Source: an uncultured Bacteroidales bacterium (GTDB lineage: Bacteria; Bacteroidota; Bacteroidia; Bacteroidales; UBA932). Taken from it: 64,000 nucleotides of DNA. This document shows, one piece after another, positions 51,105 to 60,041 of this stretch. Position numbers and translations under genes: made by a program. How positions within the stretch are numbered: the stretch's first letter is position 1; each line of letters starts with the position of its first letter. Below the pieces are notes generated by a model. That model did no database searches, was not told the origin of the DNA, and was given only the letters and a program-made list of their open reading frames with translations. The stretch is from assembly GCA_944323445.1 (NCBI GenBank), contig CALUSM010000006.1, positions 1 through 64,000 of the forward strand. The letters are read 5' to 3'.

Positions 51105-51896
51105 ATGGTACAGTTCAAGGATAAGACCCTGCTGGTTACCGGCGGGGGCACAGGCATAGGCGAGGCGATCGCCTATCAGTTCGCACAGAGAGGTACTAAC
51201 GTGATACTCACCGGGCTCGGCGAGGAGCAGCTCTCGAAGGTAGAGGAGCGCTGCCGCCAGTACGGCGTGAAGGCCTGGCACCGCGAGGTCAACCTGGAGG
51301 ACCCTGCATCCATCGACGCTCTGGTCGAATATGTGGACAGCCTCGGCCTGAAACCGGACTTCTTCGTGCTCAACGCCGGCATCTCCCAGAGGGCCCTGAC
51401 CCTCGACTGCGACATCTCGATGGACCGCAAACTGATGGAGATCAATTATTTCGGCGGAGTATACATCATCAAGAAATTCAAGGAACACCTGAAGGCCGCC
51501 AAGGAAATTCACATCGCCGTGACCACCTCCATCTCCGGCCTCTTCGGCTTCCCGCTCCGCTCGGCCTACTGCGCCTCGAAGCATGCCCTCTTCGGCTTCT
51601 ACGAGTCCCTCGAGCTGGAGTACCCCAACATCAAGGTCACCTTCCTCATCCCGGGCCGCATCCGCACCGAGATATCCAAGAGCGCCCTGCTCGCCTCCGG
51701 TGAGAAATTTGCCAGGATGGACCCCGGCCAGGCCAACGGCATGGACGTAACCAAGTGTGCTAAGGTAGCCCTGAAGGCCATCGCCCGCGAGAAGCACAAG
51801 AAACTCATCGGCGGCAAGGAACTGCTCATGGCGTATTTCTACAAATACACCCCCTGGCTCTTCTACATCCTGGCCCGGAAAGTATCGGCTCATTAA
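51105..51896 (+). CDS. Short-chain dehydrogenase/reductase
   Basis: The 263-residue protein has the classical SDR features: TGGGTGIGEAIA (NAD(P)-binding), NAGIS, a catalytic-type Ser in ISGLFGFP and the Tyr-x3-Lys signature in YCASKHALFG. A basic/hydrophobic C-terminus (KYTPWLFYILARKV) suggests membrane association, as in 3-ketosphinganine reductase-like SDRs. Substrate unknown. Followed after 27 bases by the VOC gene. Confidence 0.88.
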   Translation: MVQFKDKTLLVTGGGTGIGEAIAYQFAQRGTNVILTGLGEEQLSKVEERCRQYGVKAWHREVNLEDPASIDALVEYVDSLGLKPDFFVLNAGISQRALTLDCDISMDRKLMEINYFGGVYIIKKFKEHLKAAKEIHIAVTTSISGLFGFPLRSAYCASKHALFGFYESLELEYPNIKVTFLIPGRIRTEISKSALLASGEKFARMDPGQANGMDVTKCAKVALKAIAREKHKKLIGGKELLMAYFYKYTPWLFYILARKVSAH

Positions 51897-51923
51897 TCGG
51901 AAAAATATAAAATCAAGGACAAT

Positions 51924-52997
51924 ATGGAAAAAATCATCTGTGGAATACAGCAGGTCGGCATCGGCGTGAGGAACGTCGCCGAGTCGTGGAAATGGTATAA
52001 GGACAATTTCGGATTCGACACCAAGATCTTCGGCGCGGAGGGCGTCGCAGAGCGGATGCTGCCCTACACCGGCGGCAAGCCGCAGCCCCGCTACGCGATT
52101 CTGGTGTACAATCTCCGCGGAGGCGCCGGCTTCGAGGTATGGGAGCCCCGCGGCAGGGAGCTGAACTACGTGGCCTTCGAGCCCGCCCTCGGAGACCTCG
52201 GCATCTACGCCTGCAAGATCAAGTCCCGCGACGTCAAGGCAGCATACGAGCAGCTGAGCAAGGCCTCCGGTGCCCGTATCGTCACCCCCGTGACCAAGAA
52301 CCCCGCCGGCGGAGAGCATTTTTTCCTCTACGACCCCTGGAACAACCTCTTCGAGGTCGAGTCCGACACCTACGTCTTCCTCGACGAGGACAAGAACCTC
52401 GGCGGCGGCAACGGAGCAGTGCTCGGAGTTACCGACATGGACCGCTCCGTGAAATTCTATTCCACCCTGATGGACTACGATAAGGTCGAGTACGATGTGA
52501 CAGGAGTGCAGGCTGACCTTGAGGGTGTCCCCGGCAGCCAGTATCCTCTGCGCCGCGTCCTCCTCTCCCGCAGCAAGCCCATCGAAGGTCCTCTGAGCGA
52601 GGTGATGGGCACCTCACATATCGAGCTGGTACAGCGCATCCCCGAAGGATTCGACGTGCCCGCTCCAAGGAAGATCTACGAGGGCCGCTACTGGGGTGAC
52701 CCCGGCTTCATCCACCTCTGCTTCGACATCCGCAATATGGAAGCCATCCGCGAGACAGCCGAGTCCCTGGGCCACAGCTTCGTCTGCGACGGCGGACGGG
52801 ATTTTAAGATGGGCGAGGCTGACGGCCATTTCACCTATGTGGAGGACCCGGACGGCACCCTGATAGAATTCGTGGAGACCTTCAAGGTCCCGATTCTCAA
52901 GAAGTGGGGCATATACCTCCACCTCGAGCACCGCGACCCGCACAAGCGGCTGCCCCGCTACATGACCCGGGCCCTGCGCTTCCTACGCTCGAAATAA
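51924..52997 (+). CDS. VOC (glyoxalase-fold) family protein, two-domain
   Basis: 357 residues with two tandem vicinal-oxygen-chelate modules: 1-150 (IQQVGIGVRNVAESWKWYKDNFGF) and about 160-330 (GAVLGVTDMDRSVKFYSTLMDYDKVEY), as in extradiol dioxygenases or HPPD-like proteins. Possible metal ligands include the His in TSHIELVQ and Glu in GTLIEFVE. Reaction not identifiable. The SDR gene upstream is its likely partner in an operon. Confidence 0.8.
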   Translation: MEKIICGIQQVGIGVRNVAESWKWYKDNFGFDTKIFGAEGVAERMLPYTGGKPQPRYAILVYNLRGGAGFEVWEPRGRELNYVAFEPALGDLGIYACKIKSRDVKAAYEQLSKASGARIVTPVTKNPAGGEHFFLYDPWNNLFEVESDTYVFLDEDKNLGGGNGAVLGVTDMDRSVKFYSTLMDYDKVEYDVTGVQADLEGVPGSQYPLRRVLLSRSKPIEGPLSEVMGTSHIELVQRIPEGFDVPAPRKIYEGRYWGDPGFIHLCFDIRNMEAIRETAESLGHSFVCDGGRDFKMGEADGHFTYVEDPDGTLIEFVETFKVPILKKWGIYLHLEHRDPHKRLPRYMTRALRFLRSK

Positions 52998-53004
52998 AAA
53001 ATGC

Positions 53005-53034
53005 TTGACAGTTCAGAAAAAATACCTATATTTG
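53005..53034 (+). promoter_or_regulatory. Promoter of rpsP-rimM
   Basis: TTG (53005-53007, in CTTGACA) and TATATTTG (53027-53034) are 19 bases apart, followed by a leader of about 57 bases. Confidence 0.65.
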
Positions 53035-53068
53035 CGGGCCTTTTCTCGAGAAGATAAGGAGGTTTAAA

Positions 53069-53085
53069 TTATTAATCATTAATAA
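53069..53085 (+). promoter_or_regulatory. Inverted repeat in the rpsP leader
   Basis: TTATTAATCATTAATAA is a perfect eight-base inverted repeat around one C, 12 bases before the rpsP ATG, preceded by the palindrome TTCTCGAGAA (53043-53052) and an AAGGAGG stretch (53056-53062). It might mediate control of the ribosomal-protein message; no known leader motif is recognised. Confidence 0.4.
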
Positions 53086-53097
53086 CCTGTTAAGCAA

Positions 53098-53655
53098 ATG
53101 GCAGTTAAAATTCGTTTATCACGCCACGGAAAGAAGAATCACGCATTCTTCCACATTGTAGTGGCTGACATCCGCGCTCCCCGTGACGGACGCTACATCG
53201 AGCAGCTCGGTGTATACAATCCCAACACCAACCCCGCTACCATCAAAATCAACCACGAGAGAGCTCTCTACTGGCTCGGCACAGGCGCTCAGCCTTCTGA
53301 CACCTGCCGCCGCATCCTCTCCTACGAGGGTATTCTCCTGAGGAAGCATCTCAACGGCGGTGTTGCCAAGGGTGCCATCAGCCAGGAGGTCGCTGACCAG
53401 AGGTGGAATGCATGGAAGGCAGAGAGAGACGCTAAGGTAGAGTCCAAGAAGCAGAATCTGAAGAAGACTGACAACGAGACCCGCCGCGAGCTCCTCAACG
53501 CCGAGGCAAAAGTAAACCAGGAAAGAGCTGAGGCCATCAGCAAGCGCAAAGCCGAAGAAGCAGCCGCCAAGGCTGAGGCAGAGGCCAAGGCAAAAGCAGA
53601 GGCCGAGGCAGCAGCTGCTGCTGAAAACGCAGAGACAGCTCCTGCAGCAGAGTAA
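53098..53655 (+). CDS. rpsP: 30S ribosomal protein S16 with long C-terminal tail
   Basis: Residues 1-85 are S16 (VKIRLSRHGKKNHAFFHIVVADIRAPRDGR is interrupted nowhere; start KIRLSRHGKKN). The remaining 100 residues are a Lys/Glu helix (to about 145) and an Ala/Glu-rich repeat tail ending ENAETAPAAE. E. coli S16 has 82 residues; long tails are usual in Bacteroidota. Six bases before rimM, the common pairing. Confidence 0.97.
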   Translation: MAVKIRLSRHGKKNHAFFHIVVADIRAPRDGRYIEQLGVYNPNTNPATIKINHERALYWLGTGAQPSDTCRRILSYEGILLRKHLNGGVAKGAISQEVADQRWNAWKAERDAKVESKKQNLKKTDNETRRELLNAEAKVNQERAEAISKRKAEEAAAKAEAEAKAKAEAEAAAAAENAETAPAAE

Positions 53656-53661
53656 AGCAGA

Positions 53662-54201
53662 ATGCTTCCAGCGGAAGACACATTGCTGCCCGTCGGCAGG
53701 ATACTCAAATCCTACGGCACGGATGGAGAGGTAATGATTGCCTTCCAGGAGGGCATTGCAGACTTGCTCAAGAGAGATGAACCGGTATGGCTGTTCTATG
53801 ACAGCCTGCCGGTTCCTTTTTTTATCCAGTCACTCCAGAGTAAAGGTCCCCGCAAGGCTGTCGTACACCTGGAGGACATCGACACGCTGTCCGAAGCGGA
53901 GGAAGCCGCAGGCAAGGATGTCTGTCTGGACCCCGCAGCCTATCCGGAGCTTTCCGACCAGGACACACACGTCATAGACAACGGGGAAGGCCTCACTCTC
54001 GAGGACCTTATCGGATTCACCGTACTCGACCAGAACAGCCGCACAGCCGGCGTTATTGAGGACATACAGGACTTCTCGGGAAACATCTGCCTGGAGCTCT
54101 CGGATTCAGGTGCCCTCGTACCCTTCCACGATGACCTCATCATCGACATAGATATAGAAAACAAGACCCTCGCGATGCACATCAGCGAAGGTCTGCTGTA
54201 A
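53662..54201 (+). CDS. rimM: 16S rRNA processing protein RimM
   Basis: 179 residues with the N-terminal RimM barrel (LPVGRILKSYGTDGEVMIAF, FIQSLQSKGPRKAVVHLEDIDTLSEAE) and the C-terminal PRC barrel (LIGFTVLDQNSRTAGVIEDI, LVPFHDDLIIDID). RimM aids 30S maturation and binds S19. trmD, often next, is absent; the following gene is convergent 19 bases away with no clear terminator. Confidence 0.93.
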   Translation: MLPAEDTLLPVGRILKSYGTDGEVMIAFQEGIADLLKRDEPVWLFYDSLPVPFFIQSLQSKGPRKAVVHLEDIDTLSEAEEAAGKDVCLDPAAYPELSDQDTHVIDNGEGLTLEDLIGFTVLDQNSRTAGVIEDIQDFSGNICLELSDSGALVPFHDDLIIDIDIENKTLAMHISEGLL

Positions 54202-54220
54202 TCCCGTTCACGTTTCCGGC

Positions 54221-55624
54221 TTACTCAAAATGCTTAATGATTTCACGGGCCTGTGCGACTTTGTCAGCCAGCAGATCCGGTGAAGAGGTTTCGCAGATGA
54301 AGCGCAGGTACGGCTCGGTGTTGGAGGGACGGATGTTGAACCACCACTGTGGAAACTCCACGCGGTAACCGTCGAAATCCATCTGCGCCGAAGGCTTCTC
54401 TCCGGAGGTAAAATGCTTCAAAACAGCCTCCATCGCTGCGGGCTTGTCCGCTACCCGAAAATTGATCTCCCCCGAGTTGCAGTAACGGGATATACCGGCG
54501 ATGAGCTGCGACAGGCTGCGGCCGCGGCGCTTTAGCTCCGCCACAATGTCCAGGACAATCAGAGAGGCCATGATGCCGCTGTCCGAATAGAAGAAATCCC
54601 TGAAATAGTAGTGTCCGGCCAGCTCGCCTCCGAACAGACCGTCGATGTCCCTGAGCTTGGGAGCCGCATACGCCCTGCCTACCCGCCAGGTGTGCATCTC
54701 CACACCCATCGGTGCCAGATACTCTCCCACGGCCTTGGAGCTGCGGATATCCTGCAGCACCCGCACCCCCGGAATCTTCCCGGCAGCTTTCAGAGCAGCC
54801 CTTTCCTGCGCAGCGGGACTCGTACCCATACCCTCCATGAAGAAATGCCCCATCAGTGCAATCATCAGGTCCGGTGAGATGAACTCCCCCCTCTCGTCCA
54901 CGAACATCACCCGGTCGGCATCCCCGTCGTAGATGACCCCGATATCGCAGCCGTGAGCCCTGACGTACTTCCTGAGCATTGCCGTATTCTCCGGCACCAG
55001 AGGATTGGGCTCATGATTGGGAAAAGAGCCGTCGGGAGTGTCGCAGATGTACTCCACGGAGGCGGGAAGCAGATCCTTCACGAAGAGAGCCGACATGCCG
55101 TTGGACAGGTCCGCACAAATCTTCAGGCCGGAGCAGTCCCCGACATACCGCCGCTGGAAAGCCAGATACTCCTCCCGAAGGTCGAGCGGAAAGACTTTGC
55201 CGCGGGCAGTCTCCTCCACCGGAGTGCAGGGCCGTCCCCCGAGAATCCATTTTTCTATTGTACCGAGACCGGTATCGTAGCCCACCGGAAGGGCATTCTC
55301 CCGGGAAACCTTCAAGCCGTTGTCGTTCTTGGGATTGTGCGAGGCGGTTATCTGAACCGAGGCCTTGAAACCCTTGGCGGCCGTGGCGTAGTAGACATAC
55401 GGGGTGGTGGCCGGGCCGAGGTCGTACACATCGGCTCCGGCATCGGTAAGTCCCTGCAGCAATGCCTCGTGTATCACCGGAGAGGACAGACGCATGTCCC
55501 GTCCGACCACCACCTGACGGCAGTCGAGAAGCTCCGGCAGGAAGAATCCCGCCTTGTAGACCGTATCGCGGTCAAAATCAACGCCCCAGCGTCCGCGGAT
55601 ATCGTATGCGTGAAAAGCGCCCAT
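54221..55624 (-). CDS. Phosphomannomutase/phosphoglucomutase family
   Basis: The 467-residue alpha-D-phosphohexomutase interconverts hexose 1- and 6-phosphates. The phospho-Ser loop (TASHNPKNDNGLKV), metal loop (YDGDADRVMF), sugar loop (FGGELAGHYYF) and phosphate-binding RPSNTEPYLR are all present. Bifunctional PMM/PGM is the best guess; supplies GDP-mannose or UDP-glucose precursors. It overlaps the def stop by one base (TAATG). Confidence 0.93.
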   Translation of the reverse strand: MGAFHAYDIRGRWGVDFDRDTVYKAGFFLPELLDCRQVVVGRDMRLSSPVIHEALLQGLTDAGADVYDLGPATTPYVYYATAAKGFKASVQITASHNPKNDNGLKVSRENALPVGYDTGLGTIEKWILGGRPCTPVEETARGKVFPLDLREEYLAFQRRYVGDCSGLKICADLSNGMSALFVKDLLPASVEYICDTPDGSFPNHEPNPLVPENTAMLRKYVRAHGCDIGVIYDGDADRVMFVDERGEFISPDLMIALMGHFFMEGMGTSPAAQERAALKAAGKIPGVRVLQDIRSSKAVGEYLAPMGVEMHTWRVGRAYAAPKLRDIDGLFGGELAGHYYFRDFFYSDSGIMASLIVLDIVAELKRRGRSLSQLIAGISRYCNSGEINFRVADKPAAMEAVLKHFTSGEKPSAQMDFDGYRVEFPQWWFNIRPSNTEPYLRFICETSSPDLLADKVAQAREIIKHFE

Positions 55625-56187
55625 TATCTTTCGAGTTTGGTTTTGTATGCGGTGCGGGCCTTGCCCTTGGCTATGTTGTGCAGCTTGGCGGAAATCATCT
55701 TGCGGCGGATGGGCGCCACGCGGTCCACGAACAGATGCCCGTCCAGATGGTCCATCTCGTGCTGCACCATGCGGCAGGCGAACTCGTCCAGCTCCTCCTC
55801 CACGACATTGAGGTCAGCGTCGTAGTAGCGCACTTTCATCTTCTTTGGACGCACCACATTACAGTGAATGTCCGGCACACTGAGGCAGCCCTCGCTGTAG
55901 TCGGCGGTCTCCTCGCTTTCCTCAAGCACTTCAGGATTGATCATTGCCCGCCTGAATCCCTTAAGATAGGGATACACATCGGCTATGTCGTTGCCGTCCA
56001 CCACCAGGATCCTGCGGCTGTCCCCCACCTGAGGAGCAGCCAGTCCCACACCGTCGGCATGCTTCATGGTCTCGAACATATCGTCTATATACTTGCGGAG
56101 CTCTGCCTTATCCGCCTTCTCTACATCCACCTCCTCGGCTACTTCCCTGAGCACTTCGGAGCCATATACATAAATAGGTAATATCAT
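55624..56187 (-). CDS. def: Peptide deformylase
   Basis: Def removes formyl from new proteins. The 187-residue enzyme has all three motifs: GVGLAAPQVG, EGCLSVP (metal Cys) and QHEMDHLDG (metal His pair and Glu). Follows ruvX by 39 bases and overlaps the mutase gene by one base. Confidence 0.98.
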   Translation of the reverse strand: MILPIYVYGSEVLREVAEEVDVEKADKAELRKYIDDMFETMKHADGVGLAAPQVGDSRRILVVDGNDIADVYPYLKGFRRAMINPEVLEESEETADYSEGCLSVPDIHCNVVRPKKMKVRYYDADLNVVEEELDEFACRMVQHEMDHLDGHLFVDRVAPIRRKMISAKLHNIAKGKARTAYKTKLER

Positions 56188-56226
56188 CGTTTTACGTTTT
56201 TATATTTTTTCAAAAATTTAAATTTC

Positions 56227-56640
56227 TCATTTTTTCCTGTCCAGATACGACTGCAGGATGATGGCCGCGCTTATCTTGTCCACCACCGATTTGTCCCGCC
56301 GGTCCATCTTTTTCATTCCCCCGTCTATCATCGCCCTGTGCGCCAGCACCGAGGTATAGCGCTCGTCCTCCAGCTCCACCGGAATATCCGGGAAACTCTT
56401 CCGCAGCCGTTTCAGGAACTCCTCCACATACCGTGCCGCCTCTGCCGGAGTGTTGTTCAAGTTCATGGGATACCCCACCACGAAGAGCGATATGCCCTCG
56501 CCCGCTGCATAATTTTTGAGATATTCGATTATCTTTGCAGGCGGAACTGTGTCCAGGGGAGACGCGAACATGCCCAGCGGGTCCGAGACAGCCAGTCCGA
56601 TCCGTTTCCTGCCGTAGTCTATGCCTATGATGCGGTTCAT
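56227..56640 (-). CDS. ruvX: Holliday-junction resolvase-like protein (RuvX/YqgF)
   Basis: YqgF-family RNase H-fold nuclease, 137 residues, implicated in 16S rRNA 5' maturation and DNA metabolism. RIIGIDYGRKRIGLAVSD, VVGYPMNLNNT, DERYTSVLA and DKISAAIILQSYL are conserved. The start is the ATG at 56640 because all homology begins there; the frame is open to 56853 but that part overlaps the M23 gene on the other strand. Confidence 0.93.
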   Translation of the reverse strand: MNRIIGIDYGRKRIGLAVSDPLGMFASPLDTVPPAKIIEYLKNYAAGEGISLFVVGYPMNLNNTPAEAARYVEEFLKRLRKSFPDIPVELEDERYTSVLAHRAMIDGGMKKMDRRDKSVVDKISAAIILQSYLDRKK

Positions 56641-56644
56641 CCTG

Positions 56645-56652
56645 CAAATGTA
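56645..56652 (-). promoter_or_regulatory. Putative -7 box of ruvX-def
   Basis: The minus strand reads TACATTTG with four bases between it and the ruvX ATG, so any transcript would be leaderless. No -33 TTTG at the right distance is seen. Confidence 0.4.
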
Positions 56653-56662
56653 GTCAATAACT

Positions 56663-57523
56663 ATGTCCGAAAAAAATAAAGAGACAAAAAAGAAACCGGA
56701 CAGGAAATATCTGTTCGCCATTCTCGATGACGAGACCCACGATTTCCGATTCATCGTCCGGGGAACAAAGCACGCCGCCATATCCGCTGTGGCCGGCTCC
56801 GTCATCCTGATATGCGTCATCACTTTCTGCCTCGTAGCTTTCACCCCGGTCAAGAGGGTTCTTCCGGGCTACCCTTCCTACTCTACCCAGAGGGAAGCCA
56901 TAGAAAACGCCGTCATGGTCGACTCCCTTGAGACGCGGATGCGGATCATGATTCTGCAGCTGACCAACATAAGCAGAATCATAGCAGGACAGGCGCCTCT
57001 TCCGCTGGACAGCCTTCTCTCCAGCGGGAACACGGACAACGCGAAGATGACAGCAGAGGCGCTGAACCGCAGCGCTGACTCCATCCTCAGGGAAAGGATT
57101 GACTCCATCGAGAAATACAGCCTGCATCCGTCCGGAACGGATCCGGGGCTCGAAGGGATGATTTTCTTCCCCCCTGTCAAAGGCGTGGTCACCGAGAGCT
57201 ACAGTCCGGCAAAAGGCCACCCGTTCATAGATATCGCCGTCCAGAACAATACTGCCGTCTGCGCGGTGCTGGACGGTACGGTTATTGCAGCCTACTGGAC
57301 AGACGACACCGGCTACAATATCCAGGTCCAGCACAGCAATGATCTGATATCCATCTACAAGCACAACACGAAACTGCTCAGAAAAGTCGGTGACAGGGTC
57401 AGCGCCGGGACAACCGTCTCCCTCGCGGGGGACGCCGGCAGCATAAGCACGGGTCCCCACCTGCATTTCGAGCTGTGGCACAAGGGAGAGCCCATCGACC
57501 CCTCGCTGTACATAAACTTTTAG
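56663..57523 (+). CDS. M23 family (LytM-type) metallopeptidase
   Basis: The 286-residue protein has a basic N-terminus, a membrane helix (about 40-60), a coiled coil (about 85-150), and an intact LytM domain: His186 and Asp190 (KGHPFIDIA) and HxH at 266-268 (TGPHLHFELWHKG). It should cut peptidoglycan cross-bridges in the periplasm. It heads the run M23-dxr-rseP-DUF4837, with dxr nine bases on, and is divergent from ruvX. Confidence 0.93.
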   Translation: MSEKNKETKKKPDRKYLFAILDDETHDFRFIVRGTKHAAISAVAGSVILICVITFCLVAFTPVKRVLPGYPSYSTQREAIENAVMVDSLETRMRIMILQLTNISRIIAGQAPLPLDSLLSSGNTDNAKMTAEALNRSADSILRERIDSIEKYSLHPSGTDPGLEGMIFFPPVKGVVTESYSPAKGHPFIDIAVQNNTAVCAVLDGTVIAAYWTDDTGYNIQVQHSNDLISIYKHNTKLLRKVGDRVSAGTTVSLAGDAGSISTGPHLHFELWHKGEPIDPSLYINF

Positions 57524-57532
57524 AACACGATT

Positions 57533-58708
57533 ATGAACAAAAGACGACTGGCAATATTAGGCTCCACAGGCTCCATAGGAGTACAGGCCCTTGATGTGGT
57601 AAGAGAGCACAGGGAGCTTTTCGATATCCGGCTGCTTACGGCAGGCAGCAACAGCAGCCTGCTCATCCGGCAGGCCATAGAGTTCGACGCAGCCTGCGCC
57701 ATAATAGCCGACGAATCCCTTTACGACGAAGTGTATGAGGCACTCAATCCCCACGGCATCAACGTATTCGCAGGCATGAGTTCCATCATAGACGCAATGG
57801 CGACAGCCATGGACATCGATCTGGTGCTTTCGGCGATGGTGGGATTCCGCGGTCTTGAGCCCACCCTGGCGGCGCTCCGGTCCGGAAAGGCCGTGGCAAT
57901 AGCCAACAAAGAGCCCCTGGTGGCGGCGGGCAGCATCGTCATGCAGACAGCCAGGGATCACAACGCAGCCATACTGCCCGTGGACTCAGAGCATTCCGCC
58001 ATATTCCAGTGCCTGCAGGGCGCGCATTCCCCCATAGAGAGGATATACCTTACTGCCTCCGGCGGTCCGTTCCTGCGCACCCCGGCTTCAGAGCTGGAGA
58101 AGGTAACGGTGGCCGAGGCCGTCAACCATCCCAGATGGAAGATGGGCCGCAAGATAACGGTGGACTCATCGACGCTCATGAACAAGGGATTCGAGATGAT
58201 AGAGGCCTGCTGGCTGTTCGGGGTGGACATGTCGCAGATTACAGTGGTGATTCACCCGCAGTCCGTTATACACAGCATGGTGTCGTTCCAGGACGGGGCA
58301 GTGATAGGCCAGATGAGCCTTCCCGACATGAGACTGCCGATACAGTATGCCCTCACCTACCCCGAACGACTGCCGCTGGACATTCCCAGACTGGATTTCT
58401 ACAAACTGGGCGGCTTCACATTCTCCGAGCCGGACCTGGACAGGTTCCCCTGCCTGAGAATCGCGATCGAGTCCATGAGACGGGGAGGCAACATTCCCTG
58501 CGCCATGAACGCCGCCAACGAGGTGGCAGTGGCAGCATTCCTCAACGGGGAAATACGCTTCACGGACATTCCGAAGGTAATCTCCGGCTCGATAGACAGA
58601 TGCAGCTTCATCAAGGAGCCTGACCTCGGCGCTGTCCTGGACACTGACAGGGAAATAAGGGAAACCGCTGCCGACATAATAGCTAAAAGACAATGGACGT
58701 ACTGCTGA
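57533..58708 (+). CDS. dxr: 1-deoxy-D-xylulose 5-phosphate reductoisomerase
   Basis: Dxr makes MEP, the committed step of non-mevalonate isoprenoid synthesis. The 391-residue protein shows the NADPH site GSTGSIGVQALDVV, ANKEPLVAAG, DSEHSAIFQCLQG, and ASGGPFLR with MGRKITVDSSTLMNKG. It overlaps rseP by 16 bases. Confidence 0.97.
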   Translation: MNKRRLAILGSTGSIGVQALDVVREHRELFDIRLLTAGSNSSLLIRQAIEFDAACAIIADESLYDEVYEALNPHGINVFAGMSSIIDAMATAMDIDLVLSAMVGFRGLEPTLAALRSGKAVAIANKEPLVAAGSIVMQTARDHNAAILPVDSEHSAIFQCLQGAHSPIERIYLTASGGPFLRTPASELEKVTVAEAVNHPRWKMGRKITVDSSTLMNKGFEMIEACWLFGVDMSQITVVIHPQSVIHSMVSFQDGAVIGQMSLPDMRLPIQYALTYPERLPLDIPRLDFYKLGGFTFSEPDLDRFPCLRIAIESMRRGGNIPCAMNAANEVAVAAFLNGEIRFTDIPKVISGSIDRCSFIKEPDLGAVLDTDREIRETAADIIAKRQWTYC

Positions 58709-60012
58709 AAATCATACAGGTCATCCTGTCGCTGTCACTGCTGGTCCTGGTACACGAGTTCGGACATTTCATCACTGCCCGCATGTTCAGGATCAGGGTG
58801 GAGAAATTCTACCTTTTCTTTCCTCCCGCCGTCTTCAAGTTCAAGCCAAAGGGCAGTGACACAGAGTTCGGCATAGGATGCATTCCCCTGGGCGGATTCT
58901 GCAAGATATCAGGAATGATAGACGAGTCCATGGACACCGAGGCCATGAAAAAGCCGCCCCAGCCCTGGGAGCTCCGTTCACGTCCGGCATGGCAGCGGCT
59001 CATCGTAATGGCCGGCGGAGTGCTGATGAACGTGATTCTGGCCATTGTCCTGTACATAGCCATCCTCTTCGCATGGGGAGAGCAGTACATCAGGACATCC
59101 GATGCTGTATACGGCATCGAGGTGAGTCCCCTGGCCAAAGAAATAGGATTCTGCGACGGTGACCGGATTCTCGCCCTCGACGGGGAGCCGGCGCCCGACA
59201 ACTTCGCAGACCTTCAGATAGACATGCTCCGCGACCAGGTCTGCCGGGTAACCGTACTGCGCGAAGGCGACACCGTGGACGTGATTATAGATCCGGAATA
59301 CATGCCGGCCATGCTCAATACTCCGGGGATGATCGGTATCCGGCTGCCGATTCTCGTAGGAGGAGTACCCGACACTTCCCTCAACGCAGGTGCCGGCCTG
59401 CAAGTCGGAGACAAGTTCCTGAGCGCGTCTGGACAGCCCGTAACCTTCTATCAGGACTTGCAGAAAGTCTTGGCTGACAATGCCGGGAAGACAGTGGAGC
59501 TGATCCTGCTGCGCGGAAGCGACACCGTATCCGTCCCCGTGCAGGTAGGCTCCGACGGGAAGATGGGCGTCCTGCTCCAGCGAGATCCCTCCGGGATCAG
59601 CATTACCCGGAAAGAGTACTCCCTGCTGCAGGCCATACCCGCCGGTTTCCTGCTCACATTCACCAATATAGGCCACTACATCAAGGAACTCGGCCTGATA
59701 TTCTCCCCTCAGACCGAGGCCTACAAGTCAGTGGGCAGCTTCATAGCCATAGGAAGCATCTTCCCTTCGAGTTGGAACTGGCAGATATTCTGGAACATCA
59801 CAGCCCTGCTCTCCATCATGCTGGCCGTGATGAACCTGCTGCCTATCCCTGCTCTGGACGGCGGCCACATACTTTTCCTGATATATGAGATGATTACAGG
59901 ACGCAGGCCCTCCGACCGTTTCATGGAAGCGGCACAGATGATAGGAATGCTACTGCTGCTGATGCTCATGGTGCTGGCTTTCGGCAATGACATCATGAGA
60001 CTGCTGAGATAG
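58693..60012 (+). CDS. rseP: Site-2 protease RseP (M50 family)
   Basis: An intramembrane metalloprotease of 439 residues. Zinc-binding HEFGH (His21, Glu22, His25) lies in the first helix, LPIPALDGGH in the last part supplies the third ligand, and two PDZ-like domains lie between (about 120-205 and 215-300). It cleaves anti-sigma factors or signal peptides. Context with dxr is widely conserved. Confidence 0.96.
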   Translation: MDVLLKIIQVILSLSLLVLVHEFGHFITARMFRIRVEKFYLFFPPAVFKFKPKGSDTEFGIGCIPLGGFCKISGMIDESMDTEAMKKPPQPWELRSRPAWQRLIVMAGGVLMNVILAIVLYIAILFAWGEQYIRTSDAVYGIEVSPLAKEIGFCDGDRILALDGEPAPDNFADLQIDMLRDQVCRVTVLREGDTVDVIIDPEYMPAMLNTPGMIGIRLPILVGGVPDTSLNAGAGLQVGDKFLSASGQPVTFYQDLQKVLADNAGKTVELILLRGSDTVSVPVQVGSDGKMGVLLQRDPSGISITRKEYSLLQAIPAGFLLTFTNIGHYIKELGLIFSPQTEAYKSVGSFIAIGSIFPSSWNWQIFWNITALLSIMLAVMNLLPIPALDGGHILFLIYEMITGRRPSDRFMEAAQMIGMLLLLMLMVLAFGNDIMRLLR

Positions 60013-60041
60013 ACTGAACAAACACCTTAAAATAATACAAC

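Noticed and set aside
53656..54220. Truncated or missing trmD-rplS after rimM
   Set aside because: The next gene is convergent and intact, with no remnants; this gene order is simply different here.
56641..56853. N-terminal extension of RuvX
   Set aside because: All homology begins at 56640, and the extension overlaps the opposite-strand M23 gene and the -7 box.
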